A stretch of DNA of 64,000 nt from Saccharophagus sp. K07 (GTDB lineage Bacteria > Pseudomonadota > Gammaproteobacteria > Pseudomonadales > Cellvibrionaceae), in NCBI RefSeq assembly GCF_014336955.1, contig NZ_QRAI01000001.1, forward strand, positions 1,414,045 through 1,478,044, read 5' to 3'. Shown piece after piece: positions 17,088 to 25,227 of the stretch. The stretch's first letter is position 1. Each line of letters starts with the position of its first letter. The position numbers and the translations under genes were made by a program. Under the pieces are notes generated by a model, which did not search any database, had not been told where the DNA came from, and worked only from the letters and a program-made list of their open reading frames with translations.

Positions 17088-18726
17088 TTCTTCCAATCCA
17101 CTGTTTGATGACTTCGGAGACGCGCTCAGGATCGTTTTGCGCCAGCATTTGCAAATGTTCCATCTGTAATTCCAGTCCGGAACCGGGTGCTGGTAAGCGA
17201 ATTTCCGAGAGCGGGTTCAGCTCGCCCAGGATGTTGGGTGTGTTGGTTTCCACCACCAGAGAACCGTTACGCATAGCTTCGGCCCGCTCGTTGATGAGGA
17301 ACACAGATGCGTCGCGCGCGTCAGCTTTTGCCTGACTGGCATTGATCAGACTACGCAACGCAGGGCGTACCACGGTAAGCAGCAACAACAGACTGAAGAG
17401 CCCGAGAATGCCCAGTTTGGTGAGGTCGAGAACCTGTTTGGTCTGCCACCAGGGCACGACTTCCACTGGCACGCTGGCATCGGTAAAGGGAAAGAAATTC
17501 AAAGTAAGCAGATCACCGCGCGCTTCATTAAATCCCGCCGCACTTTTCACCAGGGCTTCCAGCTCTGCCTGTGCTTCAGGTGTCCAGCCGCCCTCAGGTG
17601 CGCTGTTGGCATTCAATACAACCGCGATGCTCTGGCGAACCAATGCGAATGGGGCGTGTTTGATATGGGTGATGCTTTGGTCGTAATCGATTTGCCGGTT
17701 GGACTCTTTGCGCAGCGATGTCGCCGCCTTATTGTCCGTTTGCACGGCGCCTTCTTCACCTTTGGTTTTATTGTTGGCGTTGGGAGCAATAGGAGGACGG
17801 TTGGAGAGCGAGCCAGGAACACCTAATGCCAGCTGATCGAGCACACTTTCGTCGCGCAGGTTCTCGTTGCGTACGCGCGGATCGCTGCCATAGGTCTGCA
17901 GGGTTTCTTCGCGCTGGCTGAAATTGATTTCGGCGGAAACGCTGACACGATAATTGCCGCTGCCGAGCACCGGTGCCAGCACTTGTTCGACATTACTGAC
18001 TGTTTTTTGTTGGAAGTCGTCTACCAACTGCCAGTTCTGTACCGGACCGTTGGTATGATTGATTCCGCGTGACAGCAGCACGCCGTGCTGATCGACCACA
18101 CTGATATTGGTTTTTTCAAGTTGCGGCACACTGTTGGCGACCAGATCCACCACCGCCACTACTTGATCCGGCGTGAGCCGGTAACCCGCCGCCAGTTGCA
18201 GCATGATCGAGGCTTTGGCCGGTTCGCGCTTGCTGATCACAAAAGAGCTGTTTTCACTCAGAGCCAGATGCACGCGCGCCGCATCCACACCCTTGAGTGT
18301 CATGATCGTGCGAGCCAGTTCGCCTTCCAGACTGCGTTTCAGACGCACGTCCTGCACGAATTGGCTTGTGCCCAGCGGCTCGTCTTTGTCGAAGAGTTCG
18401 TAACCTGCCGGTACTGCGACCTGAACACCTTTGGCGGTCAGCGTCATGCGCGCCCGCGCCAGTTGGTCTTCATGGACCAGAATCTGGCCGCTTTGCGGGT
18501 GCAAACGATATTTCACCCCTTCGCTATCCAGCACCTGCATAACTTCGGCTGCGGGAAAGGATTCGCCCGCGCCATACAATGCGCGAAATGAACCCTGATC
18601 GCGCCACAGATACACCACCACGCTCACCGCCACCAGTGCGGCGATAAAGGCTATTGCCAGCATCCCCAGGCGCGGATCGGGCTTGATTCCCCCTGCGGGC
18701 AGCCAGGTTTTAATTGCTTCCAACAT
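17062..18726 (-). CDS. fliF: Flagellar MS-ring protein FliF
   Basis: This 554-residue protein has an N-terminal membrane helix at about 22-43. The YscJ/FliF ring-building domain follows at about 45-220 (HEDQLARARMTLTAKGVQVA, FVQDVRLKRSLEGELARTIM, VHLALSENSSFVISKREPAK). The C-terminal domain, a second helix near 440-460 (LGILGLFSLLLLLTVV) and a FliG-binding tail complete it. It is the base of the rotor and houses the export gate. Length is normal. Confidence 0.95.
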   Translation of the reverse strand: MLEAIKTWLPAGGIKPDPRLGMLAIAFIAALVAVSVVVYLWRDQGSFRALYGAGESFPAAEVMQVLDSEGVKYRLHPQSGQILVHEDQLARARMTLTAKGVQVAVPAGYELFDKDEPLGTSQFVQDVRLKRSLEGELARTIMTLKGVDAARVHLALSENSSFVISKREPAKASIMLQLAAGYRLTPDQVVAVVDLVANSVPQLEKTNISVVDQHGVLLSRGINHTNGPVQNWQLVDDFQQKTVSNVEQVLAPVLGSGNYRVSVSAEINFSQREETLQTYGSDPRVRNENLRDESVLDQLALGVPGSLSNRPPIAPNANNKTKGEEGAVQTDNKAATSLRKESNRQIDYDQSITHIKHAPFALVRQSIAVVLNANSAPEGGWTPEAQAELEALVKSAAGFNEARGDLLTLNFFPFTDASVPVEVVPWWQTKQVLDLTKLGILGLFSLLLLLTVVRPALRSLINASQAKADARDASVFLINERAEAMRNGSLVVETNTPNILGELNPLSEIRLPAPGSGLELQMEHLQMLAQNDPERVSEVIKQWIGRNERSLNPV

Positions 18727-18744
18727 GTTTGAACCCTATAGCTG

Positions 18745-19080
18745 TCACAGAGGTGTTCGCATAATTTCTTCGAACGCGTTGGTAAGCTTGTTGCGCACTT
18801 GTAACAGCGCGGAGAACGACACGCTGGCTTTCTGGCTTTCGATCATGGCGCCCACCAGGTCGTCACTTTTACCGCTGTCCACTGCAGCGGCCAAGGCGGC
18901 GGCGTGGTGCTGCTGGTTGTCCACCGCTTTGATGATGTCAGTAAAGGCCGTTGTAAAACTGGCTTGCGGTACATGACTTTCAAACAGCTGGGCAGGCTTG
19001 ATTGGCCCCATGACTGACAGATTCTTGATGCTATCCATCCGAGTCAGCAGATCTTGCTGCACCTGCATGATTGGGTTCAT
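18745..19080 (-). CDS. fliE: Flagellar hook-basal body protein FliE
   Basis: This 111-residue protein has the FliE C-terminal pattern QKASVSFSALLQVRNKLTNA followed by a FEEIMRTPL-type end. FliE connects the MS ring to the proximal rod. It sits 27 bp downstream of lafK and 18 bp upstream of fliF, the usual order. It is the only rod-related gene in the window. Confidence 0.92.
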   Translation of the reverse strand: MNPIMQVQQDLLTRMDSIKNLSVMGPIKPAQLFESHVPQASFTTAFTDIIKAVDNQQHHAAALAAAVDSGKSDDLVGAMIESQKASVSFSALLQVRNKLTNAFEEIMRTPL

Positions 19081-19107
19081 TTTGGGCTCTCCTGACAGGT
19101 CGTCGGG

Positions 19108-20550
19108 TTAATCGTTTAGAGGTATTTGAATGCCTTGTTCGCGCATGGCGTTGAGGCGATAACGCAGTGCTCGGGGAGTCATACCCAGACTTTCGGCGGC
19201 TTTGGTTTTGTGGCCGCCAAATTTTTTTATGGTTTCGATCACGTGGTGATACTCAGCCAGCTTGCCGCTGGCGCGTAACGCGGCTTTGCCGCCGCCTGCA
19301 AGTGGGGCTGCTAAGGACACGGCCACTGACAGGGGCTGTGCTTGGCGTGCTGTTGCGGTCACCGTTTCGAGGCCGAGATCCTGGGCTTGAATGAAGAGGC
19401 CGTTACGCAATACCAGCGCGCGCTGCAGAATGTTTTCCAACTCGCGCACGTTGCCCGGCCAATCGTGCGCCAGAAGCGCCCGACAGGCTTCTTCGGTCAG
19501 CAGATTGTCCTGACCTTCATGGGGGGCGTATTTACGAATAAAGCGGCGCGCCAAAGGCAAAACATCTTCTTTGCGCTCGCGCAGAGGGGCGATGTGCAGA
19601 GGCAGCACGTCGAGGCGAAACAGCAAGTCGGCGCGGAACCGGCCTTCGGCGACTTCCACCTGTAAATCGCGGTTGGTGGCGGCGATGATGCGCACATCAA
19701 GGGGGATTTCTTTGCGCCCACCCAGGCGTTCTACCCGTTGTTCCTGCAGCACGCGCAGCAATTTGGCTTGCAGTCCCAAGGGCAGTTCACCGATTTCATC
19801 AAGCAGCAGCGTGCCGCCATTGGCGAGTTCAAATTTGCCCGGCTGAGCCGCCGTGGCGCCAGTAAAGGCTCCGCGCTCGTGGCCGAACAAAATCGATTCG
19901 AGCATCTGTTCAGGAATGGCGGCGCAGTTGACTGCAACAAAAGGTGCGTCATGACTGGCCGAAAAACGGTGGATATAGCGCGCCATCAATTCTTTACCGG
20001 TGCCGGTTTCACCGGTAATCAGTATAGGCGCGCGTGTGGGAGCTACACGCTGTGCCATCGCCAACAGGCGACGGCCGGCCTGGGAACAGGTGACAAAACT
20101 TTCTTCTGCCGCCAACGCCGATTGGTGGCGTTTCAGCAAGGCGGTTAATTGGGTTTCGCTGAACGGCGAAAGCAGGTAATCCACACAGCCGAGTTCGAGC
20201 AGCGCCGCGGCTTTTTCCTGATCCGCGTATTCCACAATAGGAATAACGCTGATATTGCTGGTAACGCGCAACATGGCGCCGATCTGCGCATAAAGCACAT
20301 GGGCTGGCAAGCCGCTGACAAACACAAACACCAGACTGGCCTGATTCAAGGTGGCGCTGTCCAGATCGGTGTAGTTGTTAAAGCAGGATATCTGGCAGTC
20401 CTGGCGGCGCAATTCGTTGGCCAGCAGGCTATAGCTGTTCTCACCGGTCTGTCCCAGGATCACTACTTGGTGTTTTGTCGACCGTTCATCGTACGCCACG
20501 TTGAACGACACGTCGCAGGCATAATTCTTGGATGGGCTGGAATGCTTCAA
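19108..20550 (-). CDS. lafK: Sigma-54-dependent lateral flagellar master regulator LafK
   Basis: This 480-residue activator has an N-terminal receiver-like domain at about 26-135 and an AAA+ domain at about 155-390. The AAA+ domain has Walker A GETGTGKEL (180-188), the sigma-54 contact loop GAFTGA (227-232) and Walker B GTLLLDEIGEL. A Fis-type helix-turn-helix at the C-terminus is HKTKAAESLGMTPRALRYRL. The receiver strand that normally ends in the phosphorylated Asp reads LVFVFVSGLP, so phosphorylation looks impossible. LafK activates the lateral flagellar cascade. Start is TTG at 20550 after an AGG-type ribosome site; no ATG is available near it. It leads the fliEFGHIJ unit and is divergent from fliM. 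Confidence 0.92.
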   Translation of the reverse strand: MKHSSPSKNYACDVSFNVAYDERSTKHQVVILGQTGENSYSLLANELRRQDCQISCFNNYTDLDSATLNQASLVFVFVSGLPAHVLYAQIGAMLRVTSNISVIPIVEYADQEKAAALLELGCVDYLLSPFSETQLTALLKRHQSALAAEESFVTCSQAGRRLLAMAQRVAPTRAPILITGETGTGKELMARYIHRFSASHDAPFVAVNCAAIPEQMLESILFGHERGAFTGATAAQPGKFELANGGTLLLDEIGELPLGLQAKLLRVLQEQRVERLGGRKEIPLDVRIIAATNRDLQVEVAEGRFRADLLFRLDVLPLHIAPLRERKEDVLPLARRFIRKYAPHEGQDNLLTEEACRALLAHDWPGNVRELENILQRALVLRNGLFIQAQDLGLETVTATARQAQPLSVAVSLAAPLAGGGKAALRASGKLAEYHHVIETIKKFGGHKTKAAESLGMTPRALRYRLNAMREQGIQIPLND

Positions 20551-21051
20551 GGTGCTACCTGTCTTTTTATCCGACGGGAGAAACGTGTGCTTCGTCCCAT
20601 AGTCAACGTTGTTGGTTTTATTGGCCGGCTGATGCTGACCACCGGATGTCGAGTCGACACAGCACCAGTTTCTGTTTCATTCACACTCGTGGTGTGATGG
20701 GTCACGCATTACACCGGCGTGTCTGAAACATAGCAGCGCCCTTCAAAAAGTTTTAAATCAAAAGATCTCAAACGGGCTCAGCCCCGCATAAATCCTCTAA
20801 AAAACAGCTTTTGATATCTCTTGATGTCTCTTGATTTAATTTCCCGGAACCCGGTTCCTATACTCGATTGCAAGGTGACGCAACTCTGGTCGCAGAACCT
20901 TCAATGTGACCTAGCCGTCTGTGGAATTTTGTAGAAATAACGATATAACCGCGCCGGCTTTGCCATCACCTGTTCACCTGATCCGAAGTCAAGCTTGACT
21001 CTGATCAGCCAAGAACCCAGCAAGCCAATCGCTATCAGGAACGAGTCCTTA
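20551..21051. promoter_or_regulatory. Divergent control region lafK / fliM with three phased direct repeats
   Basis: No gene is credible in these 500 bases. TTGATATCTC, TTGATGTCTC and TTGATTTAAT follow head to tail at 20811-20840, an exact 10-bp period close to one DNA turn, as expected of sites for a protein binding one face of DNA. About 230 bases separate them from the fliM start. I looked for sigma-54 GG-N10-GC sites on both strands and found none convincing. Confidence 0.5.
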
Positions 21052-21891
21052 ATGACCGGTAATGCGAAAGTCCAGCATGACGTGCCTCTTGAAAGTCTGA
21101 CGCGGCTTAAACCGCTGAAGCTGGGCCGGCACTATCACAAGATCCCGCAATTCATCAAAGAGCTCGCCGCCAAGCATCCGCGTATTGTCAGTGACTATTT
21201 TTTAGGCAACTACCGCATCAATCTGGAATTCAACAAGGCGGAAGTTCACGAGGGGCGCGAGCAGGAAGCGGAGTGTATTTATCATTCGGCATTTGGCCGG
21301 GTGGGTTTTGCCATAGATCGATGTCTGTTGACCGAAGTGCTGGAGTGTTACTACGGCGGTAGCCGCCTGCCGAATCAGAGCGAGCCACCGATCAGCGTGT
21401 CAGAGCAGCGCATGCGCACTCGCCTGGGGAGAGATATCGCCCAGCTGTTTGCCCGTTCGATTCTCGGCGGTGCCACCCTAGGCGAGTTGACCTGCTACGA
21501 AAACGCCTACGACGAAACCCAGTGGGAATACGTTGCCGAGTTTCAGTACACCAGCCACATCAGTAATAAGCAGTCTTCCATCTTTATATATCTGGATACC
21601 CATCTGGTCGACGAATTGACCAGCCGGATGGCCAAGCCCGTGGCCAATCAAGCTGCGGTGAATCCCCTTGAGCAGATCAAACATCTGCCGGTGCGGCTCA
21701 ATTGCGTAGTTGCGGCCTTACAAATGCCGCTGTCCGAAGTCCTCGGGTTGCGCCTGGGGGACATAGTGACGGTGCGTTTGCAAGAGCGCTGCGATGTGAT
21801 GATCAACCAACAAAAACTTTTTCGCGGCACCATCTTTGAAGATGGCGGCTCCTTACTTTTAACCTCTCTTGAAAGCGTAAAAAAACCATGA
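21052..21891 (+). CDS. fliM: Flagellar motor switch protein FliM (lateral)
   Basis: The protein has 279 residues from the ATG at 21052; a TTG at 20995 would add 19. The middle CheC-like domain is at about 30-200 (RLKPLKLGRHYHKIPQFIKE near its start, then AFGRVGFAIDRCLLTEVLEC). The C-terminal SpoA domain has LPVRLNCVVAALQMPLSEVL. It builds the C-ring between FliG and FliN. Neither possible start gives the LSQ-EIDALL-type N-terminal CheY-binding helix of polar FliM. Lateral-type FliM proteins are short, and this one is in the same range. It starts the plus-strand unit fliMNPQR-flhBA. Confidence 0.88.
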   Translation: MTGNAKVQHDVPLESLTRLKPLKLGRHYHKIPQFIKELAAKHPRIVSDYFLGNYRINLEFNKAEVHEGREQEAECIYHSAFGRVGFAIDRCLLTEVLECYYGGSRLPNQSEPPISVSEQRMRTRLGRDIAQLFARSILGGATLGELTCYENAYDETQWEYVAEFQYTSHISNKQSSIFIYLDTHLVDELTSRMAKPVANQAAVNPLEQIKHLPVRLNCVVAALQMPLSEVLGLRLGDIVTVRLQERCDVMINQQKLFRGTIFEDGGSLLLTSLESVKKP

Positions 21892-22256
21892 ACAGCCAAA
21901 TTTCCGAGAGCGAATTCGACAATTTAATCAAAGATGCCGATACCGACCTTGGCATGCTTGCATCCGAAAAGCCGCCGGTTGGCACGGTGCAACTGCCCCA
22001 GCAAGACCTGAGTTTCTTCGGCAAGATTCCGGTGAACGTAACGCTGGAAGTCGCTTCCACGGAGATTCCGTTAAAAGACCTGATGGAAGTCGACGCCAAC
22101 AGCGTGATTGCCCTGGACAAACTGGCGGGTGATCCGCTCGACGTTAAGGTCAACGGCGCGCTCTTTGCCAAAGCAGAAGTGGTGGTCGTCAACGGCAACT
22201 ACGGTCTGCGCATTGTCGAACTCAGCGGCGCGAGCCTGAACGATCTGACGTCATGA
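21888..22256 (+). CDS. fliN: Flagellar motor switch protein FliN
   Basis: This 122-residue protein has an acidic N-terminal region and a SpoA domain at about 45-120 (IPVNVTLEVASTEIPLKDLM, ALDKLAGDPLDVKVNGALFA). It forms the lower C-ring and docks FliH. The start overlaps the fliM stop by four bases, and the stop overlaps the fliP start the same way. Confidence 0.93.
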   Translation: MNSQISESEFDNLIKDADTDLGMLASEKPPVGTVQLPQQDLSFFGKIPVNVTLEVASTEIPLKDLMEVDANSVIALDKLAGDPLDVKVNGALFAKAEVVVVNGNYGLRIVELSGASLNDLTS

Positions 22257-23011
22257 AAACCCTGCAACAGACCGCCCTCAGCCTGTTGTTGCTGGGTATG
22301 GGGTTTATTGCGCCACTGGCACAGGCGCAGGGTGGCGATATTTCGTTGTTGAGCATCAACGACACGGCCAATGGTCAGGAACTGAGCGTCAAGCTGCAGA
22401 TTCTGGTCATCATGACCTTGCTGGGCTTTCTGCCCGCGATGTTGATGATGATGACCTGCTTTACCCGCTTCATCATAGTGCTGGCGATACTGCGCCAGGC
22501 CATTGGCTTGCAGCAAAGCCCGCCGAACAGCGTATTGATCGGTGTGGCCTTGTGCCTGTCGTTGATGGTGATGCGCCCGGTCGCGCAGGAAATCTATACC
22601 CAGGCCTTTGCGCCCTTCGAACAGGATCAAATCACCCTAACCGAGGGGTTGAGCCGGGCAAAAACCGTGATGAGCGGTTTTATGCTGGCGCAAACCAGCA
22701 AAACTTCGCTGGACACCATGATTGCCCTGGCGGGCGAAGAAGCACCGTCTGATCTCAGCGAGCTGGATTTCTTTGTCTTGCTGCCCGCGTTTGTCCTGAG
22801 TGAACTCAAAACCGCCTTTCAGCTCGGCTTTATGATCTTTGTGCCGTTTCTGGTGATCGATCTGGTGGTCGCCAGCGTCCTGATGGCGATGGGTATGATG
22901 ATGCTCTCGCCCATGATGATCTCCCTGCCCTTCAAACTGATGGTATTTGTACTGGTCGACGGCTGGACCTTATTGGTCGGCACCCTCGCCACCAGTATTC
23001 AGCCCTTTTAG
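22253..23011 (+). CDS. fliP: Flagellar export gate protein FliP
   Basis: This 252-residue protein has a cleavable signal (about 1-26, ending in LAQAQG), then four membrane segments. Signatures are ILVIMTLLGFLPAMLMMMTC, FTRFIIVLAILRQAIGLQQS and LLPAFVLSELKTAFQLGFMI. It forms the core of the export channel with FliQ and FliR. Its length and the methionine-rich loop (MGMMMLSPMMISLP) are typical. Confidence 0.96.
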   Translation: MKTLQQTALSLLLLGMGFIAPLAQAQGGDISLLSINDTANGQELSVKLQILVIMTLLGFLPAMLMMMTCFTRFIIVLAILRQAIGLQQSPPNSVLIGVALCLSLMVMRPVAQEIYTQAFAPFEQDQITLTEGLSRAKTVMSGFMLAQTSKTSLDTMIALAGEEAPSDLSELDFFVLLPAFVLSELKTAFQLGFMIFVPFLVIDLVVASVLMAMGMMMLSPMMISLPFKLMVFVLVDGWTLLVGTLATSIQPF

Positions 23012-23026
23012 CTAGGAACTGCTTGC

Positions 23027-23299
23027 ATGCTTACCTCCGAAGCCGCCGTTACCATAGTTGCCAATGCGGTCTATATCACCGCCTTGATTGTGTGCGTGCT
23101 AATTGTGCCGAGTTTGATCGGTGGCTTGATCGTCAGCGTATTTCAGGCTGCAACCCAGATTAATGAGCAGATGCTGAGCTTTCTGCCGCGCTTGCTGATC
23201 ACCCTGGGCATGTTGCTGTTTGCCGGAAACTGGATTCTGCAAACCTTGAAAGACCTGTTTATCGAAATCTTCAAGCAGGCAGGCATGCTCGTTGGTTAG
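23027..23299 (+). CDS. fliQ: Flagellar export gate protein FliQ
   Basis: This 90-residue protein has two membrane helices (about 17-38 and 52-72) and the signature SLIGGLIVSVFQAATQINEQ. It is part of the FliPQR channel. Its TAG stop shares a base with the likely GTG start of fliR. Confidence 0.95.
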   Translation: MLTSEAAVTIVANAVYITALIVCVLIVPSLIGGLIVSVFQAATQINEQMLSFLPRLLITLGMLLFAGNWILQTLKDLFIEIFKQAGMLVG

Positions 23300-24099
23300 T
23301 GCCCGTGAACGCACCGCTCTTTGAAGCCAGCCAATACCTGCATCTGCTGCAAGCCTACTGGTGGCCTTTCTGCCGCATACTCGCTGTGTTCAGCATGGCA
23401 CCGCTGTTTAATCACAAGTCCATTTCCATTCGAGTGCGGGTGCTGCTCGCCTTGGCGCTGACCATTGCCTTGGGGGCGGCCTTACCCCAACCGCCGGTGA
23501 TAGATCCGCTATCGCTGCGCGGGTTGATGACTGCCTTCGAACAAATCTTGTTTGGTGTGCTGTTGGGCTTGGCGCTGCAATTGGTATTCACCATTTTTAT
23601 GGTGATCGGCGAAGTCGTATCGACCCAGATGGGTATGAGCATGGCGCGCTACAACGACCCGATGAACGGTGTTTCGTCATCGTCGATTGTGTATCAGGTG
23701 TATTTCATCCTGCTGGTGTTTCTGTTTTTTTCCATCGACGGCCATCTGCTCACCGTCAGTGTGCTCTACCAGAGCTTTATTTACTGGCCGATTGGCAGTG
23801 GCCTGCAGTTTCTCAGCGTCGCCAGTTTTGTGTTCTCCATCGCCTGGGTATTTTCCGCCGCCGTGCTGATTACCTTGCCGGTGGTTTTTTGTATGACGCT
23901 GGTGCAGTTCAGTTTTGGTCTGCTGAACCGTATTTCGCCAGCGATGAACCTGTTCTCGCTGGGTTTCCCGATTACCATTTTGATGGGCTTGCTGTGTGTT
24001 TACCTGACGCTGCCTAATCTGACCGAAGCCTATCTCCATCTGACGCGCACCCTGCTCGACAATATTGGCGCTATCCTGCAGGAGGCGCACCGTGTCTGA
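23299..24099 (+). CDS. fliR: Flagellar export gate protein FliR
   Basis: This 266-residue protein has about six membrane segments and the FliR patterns RILAVFSMAPLFNHKSISIR and RYNDPMNGVSSSSIVYQVYF. It completes the FliPQR gate and contacts FlhB. The GTG at 23299 overlaps the fliQ stop; a second GTG at 23305 is possible. Confidence 0.94.
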   Translation: MPVNAPLFEASQYLHLLQAYWWPFCRILAVFSMAPLFNHKSISIRVRVLLALALTIALGAALPQPPVIDPLSLRGLMTAFEQILFGVLLGLALQLVFTIFMVIGEVVSTQMGMSMARYNDPMNGVSSSSIVYQVYFILLVFLFFSIDGHLLTVSVLYQSFIYWPIGSGLQFLSVASFVFSIAWVFSAAVLITLPVVFCMTLVQFSFGLLNRISPAMNLFSLGFPITILMGLLCVYLTLPNLTEAYLHLTRTLLDNIGAILQEAHRV

Positions 24100-25225
24100 A
24101 GAGAACAGCTCCCAGGAAAAAACCGAAGAGGCCTCGGAACACAAACTCAAAAAGAGCAAAACCGAAGGCCAGGTGGCGCGCTCCAAAGATCTGGCGACTA
24201 CTGTTTCGCTGCTTGCCACGCTGTTTGTACTAAAATTTTTTGTGGTGTTTTTTTACGAGCTTCTGCAGGAAAGTTTTCGCCTGTCCTATATAAATTTCTA
24301 CAACAGCGAAGTGGGCCTGGACGATCTGCCCCTGATACTGGCACACAATCTGGTGCTGTTTATTACCTTGTTAATGCCCCTGCTGATTACCCCGCTGCTG
24401 GTGGTGACACTATCCCTAGTGCCCGGTGGATGGGTTTTTGCGGGTAAGAATTTTTATCCCAAATTCAGCAAGCTCAATCCGATTACCGGTCTGGGACGCA
24501 TAGTGTCGATGCAGAACTGGGCCGAGCTGGCCAAATCGGTGCTCAAGATTTTGGTGTTGCTGACGGCGGCCTGGTATTTGATCGTCGATGCGATTCCGCA
24601 GCTGATCGCTCTCCAACGTACTAATCTGTTAAATGCTATTGGCAGTGCCTTGTCGCTGGCGTTCAACCTGATGCTGGTGCTGTTGCTGGTGTTTGTGGTG
24701 TTTTCGTTTATCGATATTCCACTGCAACGATTTTTCTTTCTCAAGAAAATGCGGATGACCAAACAAGAACGCAAAGAAGAACACAAAAATCAAGAAGGCC
24801 GGCCGGAAGTTAAAGCACGTATTAAACAGTTGCAGCGCCAGTTGCTGCAGCGACAGGTTAACCATGTGCTGAAAAAAGCCGATGTGGTCATAGTCAACCC
24901 GCAACACTACGCGGTGGCGTTGAAATACGATCCCAAAAAAGCCCAAGCGCCTTATGTGCTGGCCAAAGGTGCCGATGAAATGGCCCTCTATATTCGTAAG
25001 ATCGCCGCGGGCCACGAATTGGAAGTGATTGAACTGCCGCCTCTGGCGCGCGCGATTTATTTTACGACCCAGGTCAACCAACAGATTCCAGCGCCGCTCT
25101 ACACCGCCGTAGCTCACGTGTTGACCTACGTTTTGCAGCTACGGGCCTACCGTCAGGGGCGTCGAGCCAAACCGCAACTACCGGACAACCTTAATATTCC
25201 AGCCAGCATGGCGAACCAGGCATAA
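24092..25225 (+). CDS. flhB: Flagellar export switch protein FlhB
   Basis: This 377-residue protein starts at the GTG at 24092, six bases after AGGAGG (24080-24085), and overlaps fliR by eight bases. It has four membrane segments and a cytoplasmic domain. The self-cleavage motif reads NPQH (residues 269-272) in VVIVNPQHYAVALKYDPKKA, where the common form is NPTH. Cleavage between Asn and Pro switches export from hook to filament proteins. The remaining C-terminal domain is typical (PPLARAIYFTTQVNQQIP). Confidence 0.95.
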   Translation: MSEENSSQEKTEEASEHKLKKSKTEGQVARSKDLATTVSLLATLFVLKFFVVFFYELLQESFRLSYINFYNSEVGLDDLPLILAHNLVLFITLLMPLLITPLLVVTLSLVPGGWVFAGKNFYPKFSKLNPITGLGRIVSMQNWAELAKSVLKILVLLTAAWYLIVDAIPQLIALQRTNLLNAIGSALSLAFNLMLVLLLVFVVFSFIDIPLQRFFFLKKMRMTKQERKEEHKNQEGRPEVKARIKQLQRQLLQRQVNHVLKKADVVIVNPQHYAVALKYDPKKAQAPYVLAKGADEMALYIRKIAAGHELEVIELPPLARAIYFTTQVNQQIPAPLYTAVAHVLTYVLQLRAYRQGRRAKPQLPDNLNIPASMANQA

Positions 25226-25227
25226 CC

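Noticed and set aside
20551..21051. Sigma-54 promoters for fliM or lafK
   Set aside because: I scanned both strands for GG-N10-GC with TGGCAC/TTGC-like halves and found no acceptable match.
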